Notes under the pieces: model-generated
The model's input: the letters and a program-made list of their open reading frames with translations, nothing else
What the model was told of the DNA's origin: nothing
The model's database searches: none
DNA from: Nostoc sp. CHAB 5824
GTDB taxonomy: Bacteria; Cyanobacteriota; Cyanobacteriia; Cyanobacteriales; Nostocaceae
Assembly: GCF_020829665.1 (NCBI RefSeq)
Contig: NZ_JAIVFT010000004.1
Span: 193,613 to 257,612, forward strand
DNA length: 64,000 bases
Direction: 5' to 3'
Shown here: in pieces, positions 8,032 through 16,386 of the stretch
Layout: every line of letters starts with the position of its first letter
Numbering within the stretch: position 1 is the stretch's first letter
Program-made: the position numbers and the translations under genes

Positions 8032-8949
8032 ATGGGAAATCCTGTAGGTTTACCGCCTATTTACGCAGAGAAGCCGGTTGAATTGGCACTTGGCAAAGTT
8101 ATTACCTCGTTCCCAGTCAATACTTTTTTGGAAAATCTAGCGATCGCACCAGATGGCACAATTTTTGTAAGCAATCATGAGGTCGGCAAGATTGTTCGCA
8201 TTACCCCAGATGGCAACCAGCAAATTCATGCGACTTTTGAAGGCAAAGTAAGTGGTCTTGCTTTCACTACCAACGGCGATCTGGTGGCAACAGGATGGAA
8301 TGGTGATTCTATACCCGTGGTTTCTCTAGTTAAAAATGATGGCACGGTGGAAACGTTGCTCACACTGCCAGATGCTATATTTCTTAATGGTATCATTCCA
8401 CTTTCTGGCACTCAGTATTTGACAGCAGATTGCTATCGCGGTGCAATCTGGCTGATTGATATTGCTCAACGCCGTGGATCAATTTGGCTAGAACATCCAA
8501 TACTTGCTCGTAGCAATTCGGAGAGCGTGATGCCGGCGGCAAATGGCTTGAAGCGTTTTGGTGATTTCCTCTACGTTTCAAATACAGAAAAAATGTTGCT
8601 GTTGCGGATTCCCGTTGATATTGCCGATCAACCAGGTGAGCCGGAAATCTTTGTTGAGCAGACCAATATTGATGACTTTGCCTTTGATGTGGAAGGCAAC
8701 CTTTATGGAGCAACGCACATTTATAACAGTGTGGTAAAAATTGCAACCAATGGCAGTACTACTATTATTGCTCAAGCCGAGTCAGGTGTAATTGGTAGCA
8801 CAGCAGTGGCTTTTGGTCAACGTGAGGGCGATCGCACTGCAATTTATGTTGTAACTAATGGTGGAATGTTTTTACCCCCACCCACAGGGGTTGTTCCTGC
8901 CAATGTTGTTCGACTTGAGGTTGGAAAAGCTGGATATCCCTTAGCTTGA
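8032..8949 (+). CDS. SMP-30/gluconolactonase-like beta-propeller protein
   Basis: A 305-residue protein made of repeated strand motifs ([56 protein letters not shown]) that fit a six-bladed propeller of the SMP-30/Gluconolactonase/LRE-like type. No signal peptide is seen. Such proteins are metal-dependent lactonases or act on ester bonds. It directly follows the SDR, so it may hydrolyse a lactone made by that enzyme; this is inference. The last third has a decayed copy at 5296-5430. A short inverted repeat (8962-9001) follows the gene. Confidence 0.75.
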   Translation: MGNPVGLPPIYAEKPVELALGKVITSFPVNTFLENLAIAPDGTIFVSNHEVGKIVRITPDGNQQIHATFEGKVSGLAFTTNGDLVATGWNGDSIPVVSLVKNDGTVETLLTLPDAIFLNGIIPLSGTQYLTADCYRGAIWLIDIAQRRGSIWLEHPILARSNSESVMPAANGLKRFGDFLYVSNTEKMLLLRIPVDIADQPGEPEIFVEQTNIDDFAFDVEGNLYGATHIYNSVVKIATNGSTTIIAQAESGVIGSTAVAFGQREGDRTAIYVVTNGGMFLPPPTGVVPANVVRLEVGKAGYPLA

Positions 8950-8961
8950 GAATGACCGAAT

Positions 8962-9001
8962 TTTAAATTTGGGGTTTTGAATTGAAAATCCCAAATTTAA
9001 A
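8962..9001. terminator. Inverted repeat after the SMP-30-like gene
   Basis: TTTAAATTTGGG (8962-8973) pairs exactly with CCCAAATTTAAA (8990-9001). The arms are AT-rich and no T-run follows, so this may be a weak terminator or a dispersed inverted repeat. Confidence 0.5.
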
Positions 9002-9087
9002 GCGGTTTTAGAGCAAGCAAATTTTGGGCGTTGCTGATTAAAAGCATGAATTTAGTCTCACGGGCATAAAGATAAGTGGCATAACTA

Positions 9088-9651
9088 ATGGACATGGAAC
9101 AGGACGATCAATTAACCGTGGTCATTACACAAGTTGTAAAACCAGGATGCGAAACTGCTTACGAGGCTTGGTTGAAAGATATTACCAGGGTTTCCAGAAC
9201 CTATCTAGGGCATCTGGGAACAAATGTAATTCGTCCCCAACTTGGAGTGCGAAATGAATATGCGATTATCTTCCGGTTTGACGGTTATGAAAATTTGAAG
9301 GCGTGGATGACATCGCGCGATCGCGAATATTGGCTGAATCAAGGTAAGCATTTGGTGGAATCTGATCCTGATGTTCAACAAATTAGTGGATTAGAAGCTT
9401 GGTTTTCTCTTCCCGGTCAACCACTGAAAACTCCACCGCGCTATAAAATAGCCTTGCTAACTTGGGGAGCTGTATTTGTGTTGATTAATTTGTTGAATAC
9501 ATTTATAACACCCCTAATTCGTGGTTTCCCACCTTTGATTATTTCGTTAATTATTACCATTACAATGGTTTTGCTGTTGACCTATGTTGTCATGCCTAGA
9601 GTTAGCCGTTTGTTTAATTCTTGGCTATATCCTAAATTACGAAAAGTTTAG
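9088..9651 (+). CDS. ABM-domain (antibiotic biosynthesis monooxygenase-like) membrane protein
   Basis: A 187-residue protein. Residues about 8-100 form an ABM ferredoxin-like domain (VVITQVVKPGCETAYEAWLKDI, then VRNEYAIIFRFDGYENLKAWM). The last 75 residues hold two membrane segments (YKIALLTWGAVFVLINLLN and PPLIISLIITITMVLLLTYV). ABM plus two membrane helices is a known bacterial arrangement of unknown function; the ABM fold covers cofactor-free oxygenases and heme-degrading enzymes. Two ATGs are possible, at 9088 and 9094. It lies between the SMP-30-like gene and another SDR, with 17 bases to the latter. Confidence 0.75.
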   Translation: MDMEQDDQLTVVITQVVKPGCETAYEAWLKDITRVSRTYLGHLGTNVIRPQLGVRNEYAIIFRFDGYENLKAWMTSRDREYWLNQGKHLVESDPDVQQISGLEAWFSLPGQPLKTPPRYKIALLTWGAVFVLINLLNTFITPLIRGFPPLIISLIITITMVLLLTYVVMPRVSRLFNSWLYPKLRKV

Positions 9652-9668
9652 GAATTTAAATTACTTAT

Positions 9669-10382
9669 ATGGATTCACAAAAAGTAGCGATTATTACGGC
9701 TGCTAGTCGAGGGATTGGCGCAGGTTGTGCGCGAGAGTTAGCAGCGCAGGGTTATAGGGTTTCACTGATGGCGCGATCGCCTGAGATTCTGGATTTAGCA
9801 GATGAATTGGGCGGTATTGCTACTCAAGGATCAATTACCAATTTTCAAGACTTACAGCGATTAGTAGAGACAACTTTAACTCAATTCGGTCGTATTGATG
9901 CAGTAGTAAATAGTTTTGGAGATCCACCCCGACCAGATTTGCTATCTATTTCTGATGAAATGTGGATAGAAAACTTTGAAATGCTGTTTTTGAGTGTTGT
10001 CCGCATCGGCAAACTAGTTACAGAAGCAATGCGATATTCAGGAGGCGGTGTCATCGTGAATATTTCCGCGTGTGACTCCCATGAACCAGGATTAGGGACA
10101 CCCTTTAGCGGTACACTCCGCGCCGCAATGGAAGGGTTTACAAAACTTTATGCCAAGCGTTACAAAGCAGATAGAATTCGCATGGTTTCCGTAGCGCCTT
10201 TTTTTGTCGCAGATTCAATGGCAGAGTTAGAGGGATGGAATGTGCCTTCGGATTTGATGCTTGGTCGTCCTACTACCTATGCAGAGTTTGCTAAAATAAT
10301 TGCTTTTCTGATTTCTGATGATGCCAAGTTTATTACAGGCACAACTTTGAAGGTGGATGAAGCCTATTCTTCTGCTATTTAG
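9669..10382 (+). CDS. SDR-family protein lacking the YxxxK pair
   Basis: A 237-residue SDR. The cofactor motif TAASRGIG is intact near residue 11 and IVNISACDS supplies the usual serine. Where classical SDRs carry YxxxK, this protein reads FSGTLRAAMEGF. By alignment the Tyr becomes Ser and the Lys becomes Arg. A C-terminal FLISDDAKFITGTTLKVDEAY is typical of enoyl/3-oxoacyl-ACP reductase-like SDRs. It may bind NAD(P) and use other residues, or be a non-catalytic partner. It is the last of the five-gene run and ends before a bidirectional terminator. Confidence 0.75.
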   Translation: MDSQKVAIITAASRGIGAGCARELAAQGYRVSLMARSPEILDLADELGGIATQGSITNFQDLQRLVETTLTQFGRIDAVVNSFGDPPRPDLLSISDEMWIENFEMLFLSVVRIGKLVTEAMRYSGGGVIVNISACDSHEPGLGTPFSGTLRAAMEGFTKLYAKRYKADRIRMVSVAPFFVADSMAELEGWNVPSDLMLGRPTTYAEFAKIIAFLISDDAKFITGTTLKVDEAYSSAI

Positions 10383-10407
10383 TTTTATTTCTAGGTCGGG
10401 AAATACA

Positions 10408-10445
10408 AGCGATGCCTATGGCGGGCTACGCCTACGCACCTGATC
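10408..10445. repeat. Small dispersed palindromic-type repeat
   Basis: The stretch GCGATGCCTATGGCGGGCTA continuing to CGCACCTGATCGC resembles other fragments in the window (5216-5232, 5361-5395, 22020-22038, 59705-59735). These share GATG(C/T)CTA(T/C)G and GGGCTACG-type cores. It is of the kind reported as very small mobile repeats in Nostoc genomes. Confidence 0.45.
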
Positions 10446-10469
10446 GCCCCTCCAAAATGCCAAAATGTT

Positions 10470-10498
10470 AGGGGTAGTTATCTAACCACCCCTTTATT
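10470..10498. terminator. Bidirectional terminator between the SDR and ndhD
   Basis: AGGGGTAGTTA (10470-10480) pairs with TAACCACCCCT (10483-10493) with one mismatch and a 2-base loop; TTATTG follows. It lies between converging genes. Confidence 0.65.
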
Positions 10499-10547
10499 GC
10501 CCTAATAATTTAGAATTTACTTGCAGACCCCTTAATGGGAAGTTAAT

Positions 10548-12182
10548 TTACTCAGAAATGTTAATCGAACTTTCAACTTGAGAAGTAGCCAATGTTGGTG
10601 CAGAGAAAATCCGCGAGTACAAACTTGATGGTTGTTGATGAGCAACGACTGGTAGAACTTCACGAGCATGGGCGGCTAATTCTACTGCCTTCACATCATA
10701 AGTCTGCGTTGCCAATTTGGGATAGAAGCCGATACCGATGATTGGCAGCAACAAACAAGCGGTAATAAATATTTCGCGGGGTTTGACATCAGATATTACA
10801 GCATCCAAGTGCAACTCTTCTCTGCGAGACGCTACGCGAAGACTTTGATTACCGTAGAAAACTTGACGCAGCATCGACAGTAAATAAATCGGTGTCAAAA
10901 TCACGCCCACTGCTGACAGCAGCACGACTACAATTTTGAAGCTGGAACTGTAAACATCACTAGTGGCGATACCCAGAAATACCATCAACTCACCCACAAA
11001 GCCACTCATTCCAGGTAAGGCGAGAGAAGCCATTGAACCAATGGTAAACAGAGCAAAGGTTTTAGGCATTACCTTAGCCATACCGCCCATTTTATCCATC
11101 ATCAAGGTGTGGGTGCGATCATAAGTCACGCCAGACAGGAAGAATAAGCTAGCAGCAATCAAGCCGTGAGAAACCATCTGTAGCACTGCACCGCTAATAC
11201 CCAGTTCAGTGTAAGAGGCAATTCCAATTAGCACAAACCCCATGTGGGCAATTGAAGAGTAAGCCAAGCGGCGTTTGAGATTGGTTTGGGCAAAAGCACA
11301 GCAAGCACCGTAGACAATGTTTACTACACCCAAAATCGCTAACACTGGCGCAAAAGTCACATGGGCATTGGGCAACATTTCCACATTGAAGCGGATGAGA
11401 GCATAACCGCCCATTTTTAACAACACACCAGCCAAAATCATCGAACCGGGTGCTGATGCTTCACCGTGGGCATCAGGTAGCCAAGTGTGTAAAGGGAAAA
11501 TCGGTAATTTTACACCGAAGGCAATCAAGAAACCTGCATAAACCAACAATTCCAAGGTTTTGGGGTATTCTTTCATTCCCAGAGTCGCCATGTCGAAAGT
11601 GACAGTATCTCCAGAGAAGACAAGTGCAAAACCGGCAATCAAGATAAATATTGATGCGGCGGCGGTGTAAAGGATGAATTTGGTAGCCGCATAACGGCGG
11701 TTTTGTCCTCCCCAGATGGAAATCAGCAGGTAAACTGGCACTAACTCGATTTCCCACATCAGGAAGAACAACAGCAAATCCTGGGCAACAAATACGCCAA
11801 GCTGGGCGCTGTACATCGCTAACATCAAACCATAAAATAATCGCGGCTTGGTGGTAACTTTCCAAGCCGCGAATATTGCGAGGGTATTTATTAAGCCTGT
11901 CAAAAGCAGTAAGGGCATCGATAAACCATCAACCCCCACAGCCCAATGCAAACCTAACTGCGGTACCCAAGGATAATTTTCTACAAGTTGGAGTGTTGAA
12001 CTCTGGAAGTCGTACTTATACCAAAAGGCATAAATCATCAGTGCAAAGTCGGCGATCGCAACTCCCAGACCATACCACCGCACAGTTCTACCTTCTTTGT
12101 CTGGGATCAGGGGGATGGCTAAGGCTGCCACTAAGGGTAAAAGGATTATGGCTGTTAGCCAGGGAAATTCAATAGCATTCAT
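10548..12182 (-). CDS. ndhD: NAD(P)H-quinone oxidoreductase subunit 4 (NdhD), copy A
   Basis: The start chosen is the ATG at 12182 ([17 protein letters not shown]); a TTG 12 bases upstream is less likely. The 544-residue protein has about 14 membrane segments and the proton-pumping subunit signatures: [17 protein letters not shown] with its key Glu, [31 protein letters not shown] and [11 protein letters not shown]. It belongs to thylakoid NDH-1 and is closest in kind to NdhD1/D2. A related copy lies 4 kb away. No ndhF neighbour is present, which argues against the CO2-uptake NdhD3/D4 type. A small repeat lies in its coding region (10817-10842), encoding the residues SLRVASRR. Confidence 0.95.
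   Translation of the reverse strand: MNAIEFPWLTAIILLPLVAALAIPLIPDKEGRTVRWYGLGVAIADFALMIYAFWYKYDFQSSTLQLVENYPWVPQLGLHWAVGVDGLSMPLLLLTGLINTLAIFAAWKVTTKPRLFYGLMLAMYSAQLGVFVAQDLLLFFLMWEIELVPVYLLISIWGGQNRRYAATKFILYTAAASIFILIAGFALVFSGDTVTFDMATLGMKEYPKTLELLVYAGFLIAFGVKLPIFPLHTWLPDAHGEASAPGSMILAGVLLKMGGYALIRFNVEMLPNAHVTFAPVLAILGVVNIVYGACCAFAQTNLKRRLAYSSIAHMGFVLIGIASYTELGISGAVLQMVSHGLIAASLFFLSGVTYDRTHTLMMDKMGGMAKVMPKTFALFTIGSMASLALPGMSGFVGELMVFLGIATSDVYSSSFKIVVVLLSAVGVILTPIYLLSMLRQVFYGNQSLRVASRREELHLDAVISDVKPREIFITACLLLPIIGIGFYPKLATQTYDVKAVELAAHAREVLPVVAHQQPSSLYSRIFSAPTLATSQVESSINISE
10817..10842. repeat. Small repeat inside ndhD copy A
   Basis: The stretch TTCTCTGCGAGACGCTACGC plus GAAGA resembles a common cyanobacterial dispersed repeat (TCTC-TGCGAGACGCT-ACGCGAA type). 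It is read in frame as SLRVASRRE in a loop where the other NdhD has unrelated residues. Confidence 0.5.
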
Positions 12183-12566
12183 CACTTCTGACAATCAATT
12201 TGCCTTTTCGATTTTGATTACATTATATTAAGTAATTTTTACTTTTGTAAACATTATTTATCTTGAAAAGATTAAATTTTTAATTTTGATAGGAATATAT
12301 ACTCATCAAATATCATGTTCTCAGGATAAATAAGAATAAATACTTATTGGATTTTGCCGCTTTCCATTCTAAATGTAAACTTTTGCAACGTCAACAAAAA
12401 ACGGCAGCTAAAGCCACCGTTATAATATCGTTACATTTTCTGGTTAAGCCCAATTGTCAGGGCTATTTGCAATCATGGGCGGGCAAGATGCCTACCCTAC
12501 AAGAGTTTGATCAAATTTGGTTATGCAAATTTGATGTGTTTTAACTGAGTGCTTGGGACTAATGCA
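12183..12566. other. Spacer upstream of ndhD copy A, no gene seen
   Basis: About 380 bases. The part next to ndhD is AT-rich and is the likely promoter region for that minus-strand gene. Around 12476-12501 the sequence GGGCGGGCAAGATGCCTACC looks like a common dispersed repeat. No convincing gene is present. Confidence 0.5.
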
Positions 12567-13076
12567 TCAAACAATCCGGTTGACAATTGTCCAAACTTCC
12601 CCATCTGAGCGGACATAGGGAACGGAGATTGTTTTGAACCCAGTGATAAAGGGCTTGTAATAAATCTGCCAATACATTGGACTGAGTTGATTGGCACAAG
12701 CCTTAAGAAAACGGACTTCTGCCGCCAGTTCACTTGCTAGTTGATTAATGCGTTCAGCATGTACCTGAGCCACTTCTTTGGCTTCCTCTAGCTGCTGCTG
12801 TTGGATAAGTTGTTTTGATTCACCTTGCCACCGCACTAACTTACCTTGTTTTTGTTTTATCTGGGCTTCCAGGGCAGCGATCGCTGCATCTATGCCTTGG
12901 AGTTCAACTGATAATTGGGCATTTTCTCTGGCTTGACGGCGGTAAGCTTCCACCATTGCCTGGGGTGAATCATTCTCGCCAGAGATGACATTATTAATAG
13001 TGAGTGCAGCGCGTTCTTCTAAAAGAGCCTGAATTTGAGAGTTAAGCGCCGCTATTTCAGCCTGAGTTTGCTCCAT
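12567..13076 (-). CDS. Coiled-coil protein of unknown function
   Basis: The start chosen is the ATG at 13076 (MEQTQAEIAALNSQIQALLEE); a longer reading would overlap thrB. The 169-residue protein is largely coiled coil (residues 1-125, many Q, E, A and L), followed by a conserved-looking tail, LSPMYWQIYYKPFITGFKTI and SDGEVWTIVNRIV. It has no signal peptide or membrane segment. It lies 29 bases downstream of thrB in the same direction, so it is likely co-transcribed. It is probably a conserved cyanobacterial protein, and no function is known to me. Confidence 0.65.
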   Translation of the reverse strand: MEQTQAEIAALNSQIQALLEERAALTINNVISGENDSPQAMVEAYRRQARENAQLSVELQGIDAAIAALEAQIKQKQGKLVRWQGESKQLIQQQQLEEAKEVAQVHAERINQLASELAAEVRFLKACANQLSPMYWQIYYKPFITGFKTISVPYVRSDGEVWTIVNRIV

Positions 13077-13105
13077 AAATCGAGTTTTAAGTGCTGAGTA
13101 AAATA

Positions 13106-14020
13106 TTAAAAGCTTTTTGCGCCTTGGGTATCGAGAGAAAGCGATCGCACCTCGGCTGTAATTCCTTCTTCTTGCCAAGCAGCTAACATCGCCGCCTCCA
13201 CAGCCTTCGAGTGTAATTTATCTGCCAAAGCTAACAATGTCGGCCCCGCACCACTAATCACCATACCATAAGCACCAGCACTAACCGCTGCGATGTTGAG
13301 AGCATCATAACCAGGAATCAAAGCTTTACGATAGGGTTGATGCAACTTATCTTGCAAAGCTGTCTTTAACCATTGTCCGTTACAAGTTTCCAAGCCGCGC
13401 AACAATAACCCCAAATGTGCTGTATTGAAAATCGCATCGGCGCGACTTACTTCAGTTGGAAGAACGCCCCGCGCCTCTGAAGTAGAAAGTTCAAAATCAG
13501 GAATAGCCACAACTGGTACAACATCTTTATGCCAGGGAACATTACAAATTTCCCAACCTGCGCCACTAGTAGCAGCGAGACGACATCCTCCCAACAAAGC
13601 TGGAACTACATTATCAGGATGTCCTTCCATTGCGATCGCTAACTCCATCACTTGCGACTGACTCATAGGCGCACCTTCCAGTTGATTAGCAGCAACTAAC
13701 CCACCAACAATTGCTGTCGCCGAACTACCCAAACCCCTCGCTAACGGGACACCTAACTTAATCTCTATTTTTACAGCCGGCGGCGTCTGCTCTATATGTT
13801 GATAGAACTTTACAAATGCTTGGTAGAGGAGATTACTTTCATCAGTTTGGACTCGTTCAGCTTCCGTACCAGTGACATGAATAGTTAACCCACCCTCTTC
13901 TTGGCGAGTGAACTTGAACTCGTTGTACAGCTTTAATGCTGCACCAATGCAATCAAAACCCGGCCCCAAATTAGCAGTTGTGGCGGGAACAGTAACAGTG
14001 ACACCAGAAACAACAGACAT
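13106..14020 (-). CDS. thrB: Homoserine kinase
   Basis: The start chosen is the ATG at 14020 (MSVVSGVTVTVPATTANLGPG), as in other ThrB; a TTG 6 bases upstream is possible. The 304-residue GHMP kinase phosphorylates homoserine on the way to threonine. Motifs: PATTANLGPGFDCIG at the N-terminus, the ATP-binding PLARGLGSSATAIVGG near residue 95, and VISGAGPTLLAL near the C-terminus. Length and motifs are normal. It is not in a threonine operon here; the next gene in the direction of transcription encodes a coiled-coil protein. Confidence 0.95.
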   Translation of the reverse strand: MSVVSGVTVTVPATTANLGPGFDCIGAALKLYNEFKFTRQEEGGLTIHVTGTEAERVQTDESNLLYQAFVKFYQHIEQTPPAVKIEIKLGVPLARGLGSSATAIVGGLVAANQLEGAPMSQSQVMELAIAMEGHPDNVVPALLGGCRLAATSGAGWEICNVPWHKDVVPVVAIPDFELSTSEARGVLPTEVSRADAIFNTAHLGLLLRGLETCNGQWLKTALQDKLHQPYRKALIPGYDALNIAAVSAGAYGMVISGAGPTLLALADKLHSKAVEAAMLAAWQEEGITAEVRSLSLDTQGAKSF

Positions 14021-14327
14021 TGGCAAAACTCACTAATCATCAACCAGCATCCCATGTATTGGTAGCACTTTGAGGCTAGTTTTGAGCGCTGTTGGGGATA
14101 CTTTGATCTAATATTCCTTAATCTATCCTCCGAGTCTTGAGTTTTAGTGGTTGTGGCTCTGGCAAAAATATACTATGGGAATTTAAATGGTTGGATTATG
14201 CGATCGCTCCGCCCCATCTACAGCAATGAGATGATCATGAGTTCTGTTATAGTACAGATACACTATAAGAATCATAGATCCTAAAAAGTATAATTTGCAG
14301 AATTTGTAATTTACAAGGTTATGTAAT
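14021..14327. other. Divergent spacer between thrB and the DUF5131 gene
   Basis: About 300 bases holding the promoters of the two divergent genes. A HIP1 copy (GCGATCGC) lies at about 14200. No other gene or strong repeat is seen. Confidence 0.5.
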
Positions 14328-15104
14328 ATGTCTAGCACGCACACGGGTATTGAGTGGACAGACAAAACTTGGAACCCAACTACTGGTTGTAACAAAGTTA
14401 GTCCAGGTTGTTTGCATTGCTATGCAGAAGCTCTCACTAAACGTTTTCCTAATAACTTCAAGAATGGATTTGATTTAACTTTACACCCGGAAAGGTTAGC
14501 GGAACCTTTAAAGTGGCGTACTCCGAGTAGAATATTTGTCAATTCAATGAGTGACCTTTTTCATGAAGATGTACCTCTTGATTTCATTAAAAAGGTCTTT
14601 AAAGTGATTCATAAAACGCCTTGGCACATATATCAAATATTAACAAAACGACCGGAACGCTTACTTGAGTTGGCTTCTGAGCTAGAATTTCATGAAAATA
14701 TCTGGTTGGGTGTGTCAGTCGAAAATCAAAACTATGTTCATCGTGTTGACTTTCTTCGCCAAGTTCCCGCGACTGTCCGCTTTCTTTCATGTGAACCGCT
14801 CTTAGGTGAATTGAATCTTGAGTTAACAGATATTCACTGGGTCATTGTTGGTGGAGAGTCTGGACAAAAACATCGTCCTCTAAAAACTGAGTGGGTGAAG
14901 GATATTCATGATCAGTGTCAAGCCGCAGAAGTTGCATTCTTTTTCAAGCAGATTGGCGGAAGGACTTCTAAGGCTGGAGGTAGGTTACTGGATGGTAAAG
15001 TATGGGATGAAATGCCTGATGCTTGGAAGCAGCATCAAAAGACATGGGGGAATACTCCAGTGAAATTAGCAGCAAAAAAAGAGAATTTGGCAATTACTAC
15101 TTAG
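14328..15104 (+). CDS. DUF5131 / phage Gp37-Gp68 family three-Cys protein
   Basis: A 258-residue protein of the PF07505 family. The N-terminus IEWTDKTWNPTTGC carries three cysteines at 21, 28 and 31 (CX6CX2C, GCNKVSPGCLHCYAE), which look like a radical-SAM-type iron-sulfur ligand set. Other conserved blocks are FVNSMSDLFHEDVP, ILTKRPERL, WLGVSVENQ, FLSCEPLLG, WVIVGGESG and FFKQIGG. The family is common in phages and mobile islands, and its reaction is unknown. The gene converges on a TcmP gene, its usual partner, and the two 3' ends overlap by 8 bases. Confidence 0.9.
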   Translation: MSSTHTGIEWTDKTWNPTTGCNKVSPGCLHCYAEALTKRFPNNFKNGFDLTLHPERLAEPLKWRTPSRIFVNSMSDLFHEDVPLDFIKKVFKVIHKTPWHIYQILTKRPERLLELASELEFHENIWLGVSVENQNYVHRVDFLRQVPATVRFLSCEPLLGELNLELTDIHWVIVGGESGQKHRPLKTEWVKDIHDQCQAAEVAFFFKQIGGRTSKAGGRLLDGKVWDEMPDAWKQHQKTWGNTPVKLAAKKENLAITT

Positions 15105-16242
15105 GCGGGAATGTAACTTCTGCTGAATCGCGGAATGTAATTTCACCTTTGATCTTTTTTCGTTTATTAGCAGGTGGATATACTGTAATTTTACCTTTAG
15201 CTTCAAGATTATTAAGAGCATCTTTATAGTTTTTGCTAATATAACGCTTTCCAATATGATGCTGATTGTAAATTTCTAGCATGGTTATTGTTTGACCTGC
15301 AAATGTATCCAATAGCATTTCTTCTAAGTCATCGAGAGGACGATAAAATTCAAAAAGTAACGGTTGTCTATAGGTGGCTGGATTGTATTCAAAAGAAGGC
15401 ACACCTTGATTTTGTTCAGAACTCTCTTTTGCCATTATGTCTTTCATGATTGCATAGCCTTTCACGTGCTTACTCACAAAGATTAAATGATGACTAGTTC
15501 GTTTCCCATTCTCATGTTTGAAGCGAAAAGGTAGAACATACTCTCCACCCATTTCTTTGAGAGCTTCACAAATTGCCTCTACAACTGTTAGCTCCCGTTC
15601 TTCTGGTTTAAGCATTTTTAGTTGTTGGCGTACTTGATCGGCTCGTATTTTTCCAAATAGCGCATTCATGTGTTCTTCAACAGCTGCGTTACCTAAACCC
15701 ATATTGATGCGGTTGTAATTGAAAAAGAAAATGCAATCACACCCCCAGTTCTTTACAACTGAGTTAATAAGTTTTAGCGATAATCCCTTATATCCCCACG
15801 GATCTACAAAAAACAATGTAGGGACTAACTTTCGCTCGTTAAATGTGTTGACAATATTTTCCCCAACTTCATGATTGATTACTTGAGGCTTATATTTAAA
15901 ATCTTCAATACCAGGAATTAAATTTAGAACTTCATGAAGAGAACTGACATTTTCTGCATCAACATCATTAAATACTGTCACCAGCCTATTTTGCATATCT
16001 GGGTTAGAAATCCCAGTTTCTAAAACTTTTATTGGTGTTGATTTTGAACCATCTTTGTATCGGCCTGGGCCTGCAAAAAGGTCTATGTAGGCAATTCTTG
16101 GATCAACTTCCCTACCTTCACTTTCAAGCCTTTTAATAGTTCCGATTATTACTTTTGCCCAAGCCCAAAAATATTTCTCAACAGTTCTAGCTTTTATTAA
16201 AGATTGCTCTTTCTGTTCATCAAAGAATGAAGTAGTACTCAT
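15097..16242 (-). CDS. tcmP: Three-Cys-motif partner protein TcmP
   Basis: The start chosen is the ATG at 16242 (MSTTSFFDEQKEQSLIKARTV). The 381-residue protein matches the TcmP family, defined by pairing with three-Cys DUF5131 proteins. It has a methyltransferase-like Rossmann core: IDLFAGPG at residues 53-60 as a motif-I analogue, and LFFVDPWGYKG near residues 143-153 as a motif-IV analogue. RTSHHLIFVSKHVKGYAIMKDIM follows, then a winged-helix-like C-terminus (TITMLEIYNQHHIGKRYI). The pair probably modifies a nucleic acid or another polymer, but this is inference. Here the partners are convergent, not in tandem. Confidence 0.85.
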   Translation of the reverse strand: MSTTSFFDEQKEQSLIKARTVEKYFWAWAKVIIGTIKRLESEGREVDPRIAYIDLFAGPGRYKDGSKSTPIKVLETGISNPDMQNRLVTVFNDVDAENVSSLHEVLNLIPGIEDFKYKPQVINHEVGENIVNTFNERKLVPTLFFVDPWGYKGLSLKLINSVVKNWGCDCIFFFNYNRINMGLGNAAVEEHMNALFGKIRADQVRQQLKMLKPEERELTVVEAICEALKEMGGEYVLPFRFKHENGKRTSHHLIFVSKHVKGYAIMKDIMAKESSEQNQGVPSFEYNPATYRQPLLFEFYRPLDDLEEMLLDTFAGQTITMLEIYNQHHIGKRYISKNYKDALNNLEAKGKITVYPPANKRKKIKGEITFRDSAEVTFPPK

Positions 16243-16386
16243 ACGCAACCTACGTGTATATAATCTAATACGCTAATTGTAGGCTGCGTAAAGTGTTTGG
16301 TCAAAGTTATCTGCTAACAAAAGAACTAGGCGCGTAGTGGCTGTCCTAGACATCGCTCTTTTCCGCAGAAATTGAGGTCAAAAAGC

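Noticed and set aside
12347..12544. 65-residue frame upstream of ndhD copy A
   Set aside because: Starts at TTG and includes a dispersed repeat; no protein-like pattern.
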